From positions 1-64,000 of the forward strand of contig JAAWAN010000022.1 of assembly GCA_022792175.1 (NCBI GenBank): a stretch of DNA of 64,000 bases, given 5' to 3'. The position numbers and the translations under genes are program-made. Numbering within the stretch: the stretch's first letter is position 1; the number at the start of each line of letters is the position of its first letter. The notes under the pieces are model-generated. The model saw only the letters and a program-made list of their open reading frames with translations. It had not been told where the DNA came from and ran no database searches. Shown piece by piece: positions 54,346 through 63,553 of this stretch. Source of the stretch: Provencibacterium sp. (GTDB taxonomy: Bacteria; Bacillota; Clostridia; Oscillospirales; Ruminococcaceae).

Positions 54346-56631
54346 TTAATTGCCCTCCTCCGGCGGACCGGGCCTCCCGCGATAGCTGCCGGGAGTCATA
54401 TGAAAGGCCTTTTTAAAGTTGTTGATAAAAATCCCGCTGTTGCCGTATCCCACCCGGGCGGCAATCTCCGAGATATGCGCATCGGTATTTTCCAGCAGCT
54501 CCCTGGCATGGCGCAGGCGGACGGTATTGACATAGTTGATGAAGGTATCGCCATAATAGCGCTTAAAATAGGTGGAGAGGTAGGAGGCGTTGAGGCTGAA
54601 GGCGGCGGCCACCAGATTAAGGCTCAGCGCCTGGTCGGCATAGTTTTCATCGATATAGGCGAGAATCGACTCGATGAGCGGCCTGCTCTGGCTGCGCCGG
54701 CGCTCGGAGACAACGGTTATTACCGCCGTATACAGCTCATACAGCCGCTGCTTCATTTCGCTGAAATTTTCGCAACGGATGAGGTCCTCCACCGGGCTCT
54801 CCCCGCCGCTTTTCGCATAAAGAAACCCCACATCCATCCCCATGGCGGATACCGCGCTCGTCAGCGTACCGACCAAATCGATGAACAGGCTTTTCATCAC
54901 CTCGATAGGGAGGCTGTATTTCAAATTGTCCTCGCAGATTTTGTCGAGCGTATGAAGCGCCTGCGAAAGGTTGCCGGATTTGATGCCGGCGGTCAGCAGC
55001 CCCTGCATTTCGCTGGAATAGAGGTAGGAATAGCTGTAGCGGCCAGTTTCCGAGTAAAAGGCGCAGCGGCCGGGATGGTGGAAAAGCTGATAGTCTATCA
55101 TCTGCGCGCAGTGGCGGTAAAGCTCGGGCACCTGCTTAAGGTCGCCGCAGTCCCCGTCTATCACCGCCGTTACCAGAACGCCATGCTGCTCCCGCAGGCT
55201 GCGGATCAGCCCCTCTATCAGGGAAATCAGGTTCTCCCGCTCCAGCATAGAGTCGGTATTCAGAATGGCGCCGATGCGCCCGATATCCAGATCGCACAGA
55301 TACAGGCTGCCATCGCTGGAGAACAGGTCAAAAAGGATATTTTTCAGCGTTACATTCAGCCAGCTGTATTCCAGAACCGTTCCGGTGCTGCCCGCCTGAA
55401 ACTGAAAGAGGATGACGGCATACCGCCCATATTCCATCTCCATGCCGATAGAGCGCAGCCCCGCGCGGATATCCGCCTCGCTCGTAAAGCCGCCGCGCAG
55501 CAGGGTGGAAATCATGTTGGACTGCAAAATGGGGATCTGGCGGGCATATTCATTTTTCAGTGCCGTGTATTCGTTCAGTGCGCGCAGGGTAGAGCGGTTG
55601 ATAAATTCAATTTCGCTCTCACAGCTGCCGGCATCTGCCGGAACCAGACCGCGCTGGCGGATGAGCTCGGTAATGCGCTCAATGGGGTTGGCGTTGCGCT
55701 TGGCGCTGATGATGCAGAAGATAATTCCTAAAAAGATGGTCAGCACCGATACCAGCACCAGCAGAACGTTGACCCCCGGCCGGGAAAAGCTGCTCTCCGG
55801 AAGCAGGAAAAAATAGCGGAAGCGGGTGCTGCCCGAAAGCAGATGACAGACCAGATAGCGCTCTGTGCCTATTTTCAGATATTCAATCGCATTGGCCGGG
55901 GACTGCCGGATGCGCCGGGCCGACCGTTCATCCAGCAGCAGATCCCCCGTCTGCAAAACGATGTTATCCCGGTTATCCATCACCAGAACGCTGCCCTTGC
56001 CGGTGCTGCCCAGGTCCTCCACCATATCCTGAAGAAAGGTGTAGTAAAAATTTACAATCACATAACCGGTGTTCGCCCGCATGCTCCCCAGAGGAATAGG
56101 CTTAATGACCGTATAAATATTTTTCTCTACCGCCGGTCCGCTCCCTACATATTTGAGGTAGCCGACATCCTCCAGCATCCGGCCATAGTCCTCCGGGCGC
56201 CAGTAGGCGCAGCTCGAGAGTTCAAAAAATTCCTCCTGCGAGCGGTAAACGGTTGAATTGGTAATCGTAAGATCGGAATAGTTGTAGTAAACGATGATGG
56301 AATCAATACTGGTATGGGAGCTGACATAGCTCGAAAGCTTGTTTCTTACCTCCAGCGCCGTGTAGCGCTCATATTTATCCGGAATCTTTTTCTGAAAGAC
56401 CAGACTCTGCACCGACATATCCATCGATATGCTGTTGATGATATCCCCCGCTGTAACCAGCCGCTCATCAAAGGTGTTTTTAATCTGGGAGAGATAGATG
56501 CGGTTATAGTCCTCAATCTGCCGCTTCATGTTCGCCTGATAGGAGGAAACCGCAAAGAAGGCGATGAAGATGGCAAACATCAATATCAAAAAATTGGAAA
56601 ATAACAGTGTTTTTAAAAAGCCACGCTTCAT
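54346..56631 (-). CDS. Membrane-bound AraC-type regulator (YesN/YtcQ-associated type)
   Basis: A 761-residue protein. One helix (about 6-30), a Cache-like extracytoplasmic domain (to about 290), a second helix (about 294-316), a cytoplasmic linker and a C-terminal AraC domain with two HTH motifs (LNLVAAAFSLNASYLSTYFKRYYG and ISEIAARVGYGNSGIFINNFKKAF). It senses a sugar outside and switches on the importer genes downstream. The ATG at 56631 is chosen because AGAGGAAG lies before it; the ATG at 56652 is upstream of that site. Its own promoter is at 56695. Confidence 0.93.
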   Translation of the reverse strand: MKRGFLKTLLFSNFLILMFAIFIAFFAVSSYQANMKRQIEDYNRIYLSQIKNTFDERLVTAGDIINSISMDMSVQSLVFQKKIPDKYERYTALEVRNKLSSYVSSHTSIDSIIVYYNYSDLTITNSTVYRSQEEFFELSSCAYWRPEDYGRMLEDVGYLKYVGSGPAVEKNIYTVIKPIPLGSMRANTGYVIVNFYYTFLQDMVEDLGSTGKGSVLVMDNRDNIVLQTGDLLLDERSARRIRQSPANAIEYLKIGTERYLVCHLLSGSTRFRYFFLLPESSFSRPGVNVLLVLVSVLTIFLGIIFCIISAKRNANPIERITELIRQRGLVPADAGSCESEIEFINRSTLRALNEYTALKNEYARQIPILQSNMISTLLRGGFTSEADIRAGLRSIGMEMEYGRYAVILFQFQAGSTGTVLEYSWLNVTLKNILFDLFSSDGSLYLCDLDIGRIGAILNTDSMLERENLISLIEGLIRSLREQHGVLVTAVIDGDCGDLKQVPELYRHCAQMIDYQLFHHPGRCAFYSETGRYSYSYLYSSEMQGLLTAGIKSGNLSQALHTLDKICEDNLKYSLPIEVMKSLFIDLVGTLTSAVSAMGMDVGFLYAKSGGESPVEDLIRCENFSEMKQRLYELYTAVITVVSERRRSQSRPLIESILAYIDENYADQALSLNLVAAAFSLNASYLSTYFKRYYGDTFINYVNTVRLRHARELLENTDAHISEIAARVGYGNSGIFINNFKKAFHMTPGSYRGRPGPPEEGN

Positions 56632-56694
56632 ATCGCTTCCTCTTTTCTGCAAATTCCGACGAAAGCATCCCGATTTTCCCCATATTTATTTACT

Positions 56695-56723
56695 ATATTA
56701 ACAGATTTTTCGCTGCCACGCAA
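56695..56723 (-). promoter_or_regulatory. Promoter of the AraC-type regulator
   Basis: On the minus strand TTGCGT (56723-56718), 17 bases, then TAATAT (56700-56695). The rest of the 454-base gap 56632-57085 is mostly the repeat at 56803-57055. Confidence 0.55.
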
Positions 56724-56802
56724 TAAAAACTCATAAACCCGCCGATATCCGTCCTTCAACACCGGCGGGCCAAAGAAAAATGTGTGTGTTGCAAAATTTT
56801 TA

Positions 56803-57055
56803 TTCCGGCCTGCAGGAAACGGAAAAATGAGGTTCCGCGCCAAAAGATGCGAAATTCGGGGCCATAATCCTGCCCCGAAAGTGTTTTTTCAAAAGGGCGC
56901 GCTGCAAAATATTTTTCCGGTTTGCAGAAACCGGAAAAAGGGCGGTTTCGTCCGCGACAGGCGGGCGAAATTTGACTTTTGTGGAGTCAAAAACCGTTTT
57001 TCAGAAAGGGAGCTGTTGCAAAATGCGAGCATTTTGCAACAGCTCCCTTTCCACA
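56803..57055. repeat. Composite hairpin repeat, tandem copies C1 and C2
   Basis: Copy C1 (about 56803-56910) has TTCCGG...CGGAA, then a GCGAAATTCGGGG...CCCCGAAAGTG unit and a broken GCGCGCTGCAAAAT end. Copy C2 (about 56915-57055) starts again with TTCCGG...CCGGAA, contains a TTTGACTTTTGTGGAGTCAAA unit, and ends in a stem with the GGGAGCTGTTGCAAAATG core. It lies between two minus-strand genes, behind the patatin gene. No gene is seen in it. Confidence 0.8.
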
Positions 57056-57085
57056 TTTCCACAGGCAAACGGTGGAAAAATCCTT

Positions 57086-58354
57086 TTATGGCTCTGCCAG
57101 CACCTTTTTCAGCGCAAAAACCAGCATCGCCGCTGCCGTTTCATTCTGCAAAACCGCCGCTATGCGTGCAAGCTCCCTTTTTTCGCCGCTACCGAGCGCA
57201 TAATCCCGCAGGCGGGAATAGACAAATTCGCAGAGCTGCCGGTGGCCAAATTCAGAAAGCTGCTGAGCAAGCTGCAGGGCTGTTCCGGAGCGGGAAAACA
57301 CCTCGGCAATCCCGGCGGCCGGCTCAATCTCCTGCGCATTAAAGCGCAGCAGCAGCTCATAGCAAAAGCTGTGCGCCGTGTAAAGAACGGTCACATCCAG
57401 CTCATACCACTGGCCCAGCTGCTGAATGGCCTGCAAAAACCGTTCCTCTCCCTTCTCCCGGCGCCTGAGCGGCAGAAGATTCATCATCCTTTCCTCCAGC
57501 CAGCTTTCCGCCTGCTCGAGCACCGGCATCGCCTCCTCCAGCAGCCGGCGGGGCTCTCCCGGCAAAAAGCTCAGAAAGCCTCCCTCCGCCTTTTTAAAAG
57601 CCCGGAGCGCATCCAGATAGCCGAGCGCCATATTGCGCCCGGCGCTGTCCGGCTCAAACAGCAGAAACGGGCCCAGCGGATGCTCCGGCCGGATAAGCGT
57701 GACGGGAAGCGCCTCATCCTTCACCCGCCGGCGCACGCCCACCGATTCCAGGTCGACGGCAATTACCTCATCCGCCTGCAGCTCGGCAGCCAGATTCACC
57801 GGCAGGTTATCGTGATAACCGCCGTCGATAAACTGCACCCCATCGATCAGCTTGGTCGGGAAAGCGGGAAAACAGGAAGCGGAAGCAATCAGATAATCGC
57901 ACAGCTTCTCCCCCGGAATATCCTTTTTGCAGAGGGTCACCGGCCGCAGGGTAGGATATTCTACCGTCACCAGCCCGAAATCCACCGGGGAGGCATAAAA
58001 CCGGTCCACATCGATAACAGCGCGCATAATCGATTCCAAACCGGAGATATCAACACCGCCGCCTGCCACCGCCTGGCGCAAAAATCCGGCATAAACAGCC
58101 CGTGCCGGGTCGGGCGCATCCTGCGCACCGCTTAGATCGACGTTGGCCACATCCTGCGCAGTCAGCCGCAGCCACATCTGGCGCGCCGCCTCATAATCCC
58201 CCTGTACAAACATCGCCCCGTTGAGCGCGCCCACCGAGGTTCCGGTTACTATCTGATAGTCGATTCCCAGCTCCCGCAGCGCCTGCCAGACGCCTATCTG
58301 ATAAGCGCCGCGAGAGCCGCCGCCCGCCAGCACAATCGCACGCCGAAAGCCCAT
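57086..58354 (-). CDS. Patatin-like phospholipase
   Basis: A 422-residue protein. The first 210 residues are the patatin domain: VLAGGGSRGAYQIGVWQAL (oxyanion loop), the nucleophile in GTSVGALNGAM and the Asp in FIDGGYHDNLPVNLA. The rest, mostly helical, is of unknown use. No signal peptide or membrane helix is seen, so it is likely cytoplasmic or peripheral. AGGGAG lies before the ATG at 58354. The family hydrolyses lipids; the true substrate is unknown. It is a single gene of its own between repeats and the sortase fusion. Confidence 0.9.
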   Translation of the reverse strand: MGFRRAIVLAGGGSRGAYQIGVWQALRELGIDYQIVTGTSVGALNGAMFVQGDYEAARQMWLRLTAQDVANVDLSGAQDAPDPARAVYAGFLRQAVAGGGVDISGLESIMRAVIDVDRFYASPVDFGLVTVEYPTLRPVTLCKKDIPGEKLCDYLIASASCFPAFPTKLIDGVQFIDGGYHDNLPVNLAAELQADEVIAVDLESVGVRRRVKDEALPVTLIRPEHPLGPFLLFEPDSAGRNMALGYLDALRAFKKAEGGFLSFLPGEPRRLLEEAMPVLEQAESWLEERMMNLLPLRRREKGEERFLQAIQQLGQWYELDVTVLYTAHSFCYELLLRFNAQEIEPAAGIAEVFSRSGTALQLAQQLSEFGHRQLCEFVYSRLRDYALGSGEKRELARIAAVLQNETAAAMLVFALKKVLAEP

Positions 58355-58493
58355 AGCTCCCTCACCCTTTCCGCTTCATTTTTTCCTGCGCGCCCTTTTC
58401 GAACGCCGCGAGGACAAAGTGCCCTCTTTCTCCTCTTTCATTTTATCTCGCTTCCCGTTTTTTATGAAGAAAAAATTCCTTTTTTAAAACAGA

Positions 58494-58525
58494 GCACGCT
58501 GCAGGCCTTTTCCCCTGCAGCGCGC
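58494..58525 (-). terminator. Hairpin behind the CinA/sortase/SpoIID gene
   Basis: GCACGCTGCAGG (58494-58505) pairs with CCTGCAGCGCGC (58514-58525), one G-T pair. T-runs lie on the plus side (58526-58530) and, less strongly, on the minus side. Confidence 0.55.
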
Positions 58526-58545
58526 TTTTTCCCGTTGGGACCCTT

Positions 58546-61500
58546 TTACTGGATGCTGACCCCGGTATAGTAATATTTGAGAATATCCCGGTAGCTTTCC
58601 CCTTCCTCGTCGGCAAGGGTCTGCGCCCCCATCTGCGACATGCCGACGCCATGCCCGCGACCATAGCAGGTGATGAGAAATTCCTCCTCATAGCTGTCAT
58701 AGCGGACGGTGAACGCATGGCTGTAGAGCTTAGTAAGCAGGTTGTAGCGCACCCAGGTGCCGCTCTTGCTTCGCTTTCCGCAAAATTTTACCGTCTGCAC
58801 ATAGGCGCCGTTATCGCAGTAGGTGATATCGAACCACTCCTCCGGATCGGTATCCTCCAAAAGGTCGATATCAATCTTCACCTTATCCTCCAGCAGATTG
58901 CGCATCTCCTTGTAGGAAACGGTAAACTCCTGCACATCCTCCTGCTCCGGGCTGTCTACGCTACGCAGATAGCGCAGCGTGCTGTCCCAAACATCCTCAG
59001 AGTTATTGGTGCAGCCGGCCGCAGAGGCGAAATAGGTGGCGTTAATCGGTTTTCCATCATACAAAATCCGCTCGCCGCTGACAGCATCCACCGCCTTTTG
59101 CACCTTCGAGCTGACCGAGCCGGTGGAAAGAACGATCGAGGGCGTCTGCCCGCGCGCGAGATAATACTGCAGATAGGTGGCGCTGGCGACCGCCTGCGCC
59201 TTGAGCGCCTCCTGATGGAAGGAGGAGCCCATCTCCGCCTGCACCATGCGGGCAACGATATCCTGAAAGGCGCCGCTGTAGCTCTTGCCGTTGGCATTTA
59301 CAGTGATTTTTTCATCGGCATCGTAGTCCTGTGTCTGGGAGGAAACCGATTCGGTTCCCTCATTGCCCTCCCACCAGGGCTTGCTGCTGGTACTCTTCGA
59401 GCTGCTGCCGAGGTCGTTATCTGCCCACCAGGGCTGCGAGCTGTCCTCGTCCGGGTCGCTGTCGCCGGTATATTCCCCATCCGGCCGGGCAGTCTGCTCA
59501 TCCTCATCGTCCTCGTCATCAGAGACAACAGGCCGGCTCCCGCCGAAGATATTCACCGTCTCCCCCGGCTTCAGCTGGAAGGGGGATTTGCTGCCGGAAG
59601 TGCTCGAGGAGCTCCTGGAAGAACTGGCTGTCGAAGAGGAGGCCTTACTGGAGGAAGACTCCTGCGAGGAAGCCCTGCTGGAGGAAACTGCCTGCGAAGA
59701 GGAGGGCGCAGAGGAGGCCTGCGAGGAAGAGGACGCGGAGGAGACCACCTGCGAGGAGACCACCTGCGAGGAGACCTTGGAGGAGGCGCTCGAAGCTGCA
59801 GCCGAGGACGCGGGAGCGCTGCTCAAAACCGGCGCCGCGCTTGAGGCAGGCGCCGCCTGCGAGGAGGCTTCGCTTGAAGAAGATTCCTCCGGCTGCTCTT
59901 CCTGCGAATCGGAGGAATCCTCTTCTTGCTGTTCGCTGCTGGAATCTTTTCCGCCCATCGCCGGGCCAATCGGCCCTACAGGGCCGGCAGGACGGGCAGG
60001 CTCAACATCCTCGGGCGACCAGGCGCCCATATCTGCATATTCCGAAGGCTTCTTCTCCTTAATGATATCGTAATAGACATCCGGCATGAGCGGGTTTTTG
60101 TTGCGCACGATGGCATCGGTATCCACCTTTTCGCTCTCCCCCTCGCGGATGCGGCGGGCGACGACCACAAAGCGCGCCTCCCAGTATTCATAGGAGCAGG
60201 TGGAAAGGCAGAGAAGCTCATCCTGCTCATCTGCGTCTACGCCGGTATCCACCATTGTGCGCAGCCGGACCTGCTCCAAAAAGGAGGCGGTGACCTCCTC
60301 GCTGCCGTTGACGAATTTTTCATATTCGAAAATGGGCCCATGGTCCTTCTCGGTGCTCGCCAGAAATACGCCGATCACCTTATATTTCCCCTCGCGGTAA
60401 ACGCTGTCAAAGCTGATAACCGGATGCTCCCTGATATACTCCGGATCCTTGTAGTTCATCAGCTCGCCGAAGATCTGACCATCCTTCATATTGTGGCCAT
60501 AAATAATCAGATTTTCGCTCGGGCGCAAAAGGTCTGCCTCATAATCCAGAAAGGGGACGCCATGGTCATTCTGCTTTCTTTCAAAGTCGCGCCGGAGATA
60601 GTAATCATTATCCTTCGCCTGCATGACCGGATAGCTGACCGCCGTTCCTTCAATCTTCAGCCAGCCGCGGATATCCGGGTTCTGCTCCCAGAGGGAGGCA
60701 AAGCGCGGCAGATAGCCCTCCGGATACTCATCCGGCAGATCATCCGCCGTTACCTTTGCTTCAGAAGAGACCGCCTTCTCCGCCATGCTCGAAAGGGAAT
60801 CATAAAGGGCGCGGCTCTGGTAGCTTTTCCAGTAATAAAGGCCGAGATAGCCCGCCGAGCCCAGAAAAACCAGAATGAACAGGCAGAGCAGCACGGTGCG
60901 CACCTTTCCCCAGCCGGAGCGGCGCGGCTCTCCCTCCTGCCTTTCTGCTCTTCTCCTCCTGCGTCCGGAGGACTCCATATCCTCGAAATCATCCGGCAGG
61001 GCCTCCGGCGGCGGGCAGAGCTCCACCTTGCCCTTCAGCGCGGCGGAAAGGGGCACCGAGCCCGGACAGGGATCGGGGTCATAATCGAGAATCAGCCGCA
61101 CCAGATTGAGCGCATGGGAGACGGCCGTCTCCCGCAGCGTGCCGGCATCCAGCCCGGAGGGCAGGGCCAGCCGGCGCACAACCGCCCGGCTTCTATTGCA
61201 GGCCGCCGCATAAAAAAGCCCGTTCGGCTGCCCGTCGGCCGTCGGTCCGCCGGAAACGCCGGTAACCGCCAGGCCAATATCGGTATCGCCCGCCTGCATG
61301 GCGCCATAGGCCATCTGCACCGCTACGCGGTCGCTGACCGGGCCAAACTTTTTAATCAGCTTTTCCGGCACATTCAGCGACTGCACCTTTACCCGGTCCG
61401 CATGGGCCGCCAGCCCGAAGGGATAGACGCTCTGCGCGCCCTGCACGGCATTCAGCCGGCGGGAGAGCAGCCCTCCCGTTCCGGATTCGGCGCTTGCCAG

Positions 61501-62304
61501 CTTCTGCTGCTTCTGGCCGATATGGGTAATAACGACCGCTTCCAGCGAATCCACATCAATGCCATATACCGCCTCCCCCAGCCTGCCGACAATCTCCTTG
61601 AGATAGGGGGTGCACATGTTGGAGGCCTGGGCGCGGGTGCCCGCGCGGGCAGTCACCCGCAGGATGGTTTCACTATGCTGCTCATAAATGGAGACCACCG
61701 GGTTGCGGCTGTTTAAAAGATCATTCAGGTGGGAAAATGCCTGCTCGGGCGAAAGGCCGAACACCCGCGCCACCCGCGAGGCCACCGTTGCCCCGGCAAA
61801 GGAGGCCAGAAAGCTGTAGGCCCGGTTCATAAACATCGGCAGGCCCTCCTGCTCGGAGGCGGGCAGCATAACGATGCACTGATCCCCCGCAGAAATGGCG
61901 CAGCCGGGCGCGCCGCCGCCTATCCCGGGGAAGACCACTGCACCGCGCGGCAGCGTGCAGGCGCGTCCGGCAGCAGCCGGTACCGGCAGCCCGGCCGATT
62001 CATAGTAGGCACACAGCTGGGAATAGCTCTGCGTCTGCGGCGAGCAGGGGATAGAAAGCCCCTCGCAGATAACCTCCTTGGTGTCATCCTCCGGCTGCAG
62101 CCCGATTCCGCCGATTACCAGAATGCAGTCGCTGCGCTGCAGTGCCTGCGCCATCGCCTGCTGCAGCCGAGTGCGCGAGCCGCCCGCCTGAACCTGATAA
62201 CGCAGCTCTATACCGAGCAGCGCCAGCTCGCCAAAAAGCGGCTGGCCATAGGCATGGGCAGCATCGGTAAATGCCGGCCCGACGGTGATGATTTCCGCAA
62301 TCAA
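58546..62304 (-). CDS. CinA-like, sortase B and SpoIID triple fusion protein
   Basis: One uninterrupted frame of 1252 residues. (1) Residues 1-165: a CinA-type molybdopterin-binding-like domain (AEIITVGP, LVIGGIGLQPEDDTKE), somewhat degenerate. (2) 215-405: a CinA C-terminal (nicotinamide-nucleotide amidase-like) domain with AESGTGGLLS and DIGLAVTGVSGGPTADGQPNGL. (3) 468-490: one membrane helix after a run of Arg. (4) 500-750: class B sortase with H604 (LIIYGHNM), C703 (CLSTCSYEY) and R711. (5) 770-1000: a Ser-rich, then acidic linker. (6) 1010-1252: SpoIID/LytB domain with E1024 (VQAEMGSSFHQEALKAQAVAS) and CYGRGHGVGMSQMGAQ. CinA would be inside, sortase and SpoIID outside. The start is TTG at 62304, with AAGGAGG eight bases upstream. 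An internal ATG at 60978 could also start a separate sortase/SpoIID protein. Confidence 0.9.
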   Translation of the reverse strand: MIAEIITVGPAFTDAAHAYGQPLFGELALLGIELRYQVQAGGSRTRLQQAMAQALQRSDCILVIGGIGLQPEDDTKEVICEGLSIPCSPQTQSYSQLCAYYESAGLPVPAAAGRACTLPRGAVVFPGIGGGAPGCAISAGDQCIVMLPASEQEGLPMFMNRAYSFLASFAGATVASRVARVFGLSPEQAFSHLNDLLNSRNPVVSIYEQHSETILRVTARAGTRAQASNMCTPYLKEIVGRLGEAVYGIDVDSLEAVVITHIGQKQQKLASAESGTGGLLSRRLNAVQGAQSVYPFGLAAHADRVKVQSLNVPEKLIKKFGPVSDRVAVQMAYGAMQAGDTDIGLAVTGVSGGPTADGQPNGLFYAAACNRSRAVVRRLALPSGLDAGTLRETAVSHALNLVRLILDYDPDPCPGSVPLSAALKGKVELCPPPEALPDDFEDMESSGRRRRRAERQEGEPRRSGWGKVRTVLLCLFILVFLGSAGYLGLYYWKSYQSRALYDSLSSMAEKAVSSEAKVTADDLPDEYPEGYLPRFASLWEQNPDIRGWLKIEGTAVSYPVMQAKDNDYYLRRDFERKQNDHGVPFLDYEADLLRPSENLIIYGHNMKDGQIFGELMNYKDPEYIREHPVISFDSVYREGKYKVIGVFLASTEKDHGPIFEYEKFVNGSEEVTASFLEQVRLRTMVDTGVDADEQDELLCLSTCSYEYWEARFVVVARRIREGESEKVDTDAIVRNKNPLMPDVYYDIIKEKKPSEYADMGAWSPEDVEPARPAGPVGPIGPAMGGKDSSSEQQEEDSSDSQEEQPEESSSSEASSQAAPASSAAPVLSSAPASSAAASSASSKVSSQVVSSQVVSSASSSSQASSAPSSSQAVSSSRASSQESSSSKASSSTASSSRSSSSTSGSKSPFQLKPGETVNIFGGSRPVVSDDEDDEDEQTARPDGEYTGDSDPDEDSSQPWWADNDLGSSSKSTSSKPWWEGNEGTESVSSQTQDYDADEKITVNANGKSYSGAFQDIVARMVQAEMGSSFHQEALKAQAVASATYLQYYLARGQTPSIVLSTGSVSSKVQKAVDAVSGERILYDGKPINATYFASAAGCTNNSEDVWDSTLRYLRSVDSPEQEDVQEFTVSYKEMRNLLEDKVKIDIDLLEDTDPEEWFDITYCDNGAYVQTVKFCGKRSKSGTWVRYNLLTKLYSHAFTVRYDSYEEEFLITCYGRGHGVGMSQMGAQTLADEEGESYRDILKYYYTGVSIQ

Positions 62305-62339
62305 CCTTTTGGCCTCCTTCCATACTGGGGCGCTGTCCT

Positions 62340-63539
62340 TCAGGGATTAAACCAGTGGGTAACGGTGGCCGAAACCGCCTCCTCGCAGAGGCTCGCCACA
62401 TCCAGCCGGTTTTCTATTTCCTCTACCGTTTCCAGCACCGGCCGCGTGCGCGGATGGCGGGGGGTAAAAACGGTACAGCAGTCCTCATAGGGCAGAATGG
62501 ATGTCTCATAGGTGTCAATCCTGCGCGCAATCTCCACGATTTCCAGCTTGTCCATCCCGATGACCGGCCGGAAAACCGGCAGGCGGGTAACGATATCGGT
62601 GCAGCCGAGGGCCAGCATCGTCTGGCTGGCCACCTGGCCGACGCTCTCCCCGGTAATAAGCGCGCCCATTTTCGCCCGCCGGGCGAGGGTATCGGCAATG
62701 CGCATCATAAACCGGCGCATGATAATCGTAAAATATTCCTCCGGGCAGCCCTCTTTAATCTGCTCCTGAATGCGGGTAAAGGGCACGACATAGCAGCGTA
62801 TGCGTCCGCACCAGGGGGTGAGCTTTTCAATCAGCGAGAAGACCTTCTGGCGCGCCCGCTCGCTGGTATAGGGCGGGGATTCAAAATGAATGGCTGAAAG
62901 CTCGATTCCCCTTTTGGCCATCATCCACCCGGCGACGGGGGAATCGATGCCGCCCGAGATGAGCAGCGCCGCTCTCCCCGAGCTGCCGACCGGGATGCCG
63001 CCCGCCCCGGGCTGCTGCCCGGCATGCAGATAGGCGCCGCGCTCGCGGATTTCCGCCATGACGGTGACCTCCGGCTGCTCCACATCCACCCGCAGATGGG
63101 GGAAATGGGAGAGCAGAAGCCCGCCGAGCTCCCGGCAGATTTCGGGAGACTGCATCGGAAAACTCTTATCCGAGCGCTTGGCGACCACCTTGAAGGTGCG
63201 CGCCGCTAAAAGGGTTTCGCGCAGATAGTCCGGCGCGGCGGCAGCCAGCGCATCATAGCTCTTTTCGGTCACCAGTGCGCGGCAGTAGGCGGCAACGCCG
63301 AACACCTTTTTCACCCGCTCGAGCGCCTCCTCCAGGTCCATCGGCTCCTCGGGCGTGCAGTAGATGGTGGACTGCGCCTTCCAGTAGGTCCATTTCCCCA
63401 TCGGGGCCAGCTTGCGCTTGACATTTTTAATCAGCAGGTCTTCAAAGCTCGAACGGTTGAGGCCCTTGAGGGCAATCTCCCCATCCTTGAGCAGGATAAT
63501 TTCCTTCAATATTCCCGGCTCCTTCTTCTGAAAGTTCAT
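62340..63539 (-). CDS. thiI: tRNA 4-thiouridine synthase ThiI
   Basis: A 399-residue protein without a rhodanese tail. It has the N-terminal ferredoxin-like and THUMP domains (to about 165), then a PP-loop ATPase with LLISGGIDSPVAGWMMAKRG. The TGESVGQVASQT and LPYEDCCTVFTPRHPRTRP regions are typical. It makes s4U at position 8 of tRNA, taking sulfur from the cysteine desulfurase encoded just before it; in such short forms the desulfurase acts directly. The ATG at 63539 (GAGAGCGG upstream) is preferred; the longer frame to 63848 only shadows the desulfurase gene. Confidence 0.95.
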   Translation of the reverse strand: MNFQKKEPGILKEIILLKDGEIALKGLNRSSFEDLLIKNVKRKLAPMGKWTYWKAQSTIYCTPEEPMDLEEALERVKKVFGVAAYCRALVTEKSYDALAAAAPDYLRETLLAARTFKVVAKRSDKSFPMQSPEICRELGGLLLSHFPHLRVDVEQPEVTVMAEIRERGAYLHAGQQPGAGGIPVGSSGRAALLISGGIDSPVAGWMMAKRGIELSAIHFESPPYTSERARQKVFSLIEKLTPWCGRIRCYVVPFTRIQEQIKEGCPEEYFTIIMRRFMMRIADTLARRAKMGALITGESVGQVASQTMLALGCTDIVTRLPVFRPVIGMDKLEIVEIARRIDTYETSILPYEDCCTVFTPRHPRTRPVLETVEEIENRLDVASLCEEAVSATVTHWFNP

Positions 63540-63553
63540 CGGTCCGCTCTCTT

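Noticed and set aside
56972-58135. A 387-codon plus frame starting in the hairpin repeat and running opposite the patatin gene
   Set aside because: It starts within repeat DNA and then only mirrors the patatin gene. A similar start (MTPVESKAVF) appears in repeat copy A at 31880, showing that this is repeat sequence and not a gene.
59363-60073. A Glu/Ser-rich plus-strand frame (236 codons) opposite the Ser-rich linker
   Set aside because: It is the complement of a low-complexity coding repeat and has no ribosome site.
60960-60990. Frameshift between CinA and sortase parts
   Set aside because: The frame is continuous and the junction (FEDMESSGRRRR) reads as a natural linker. Only an internal ATG at 60978 remains as an alternative start.
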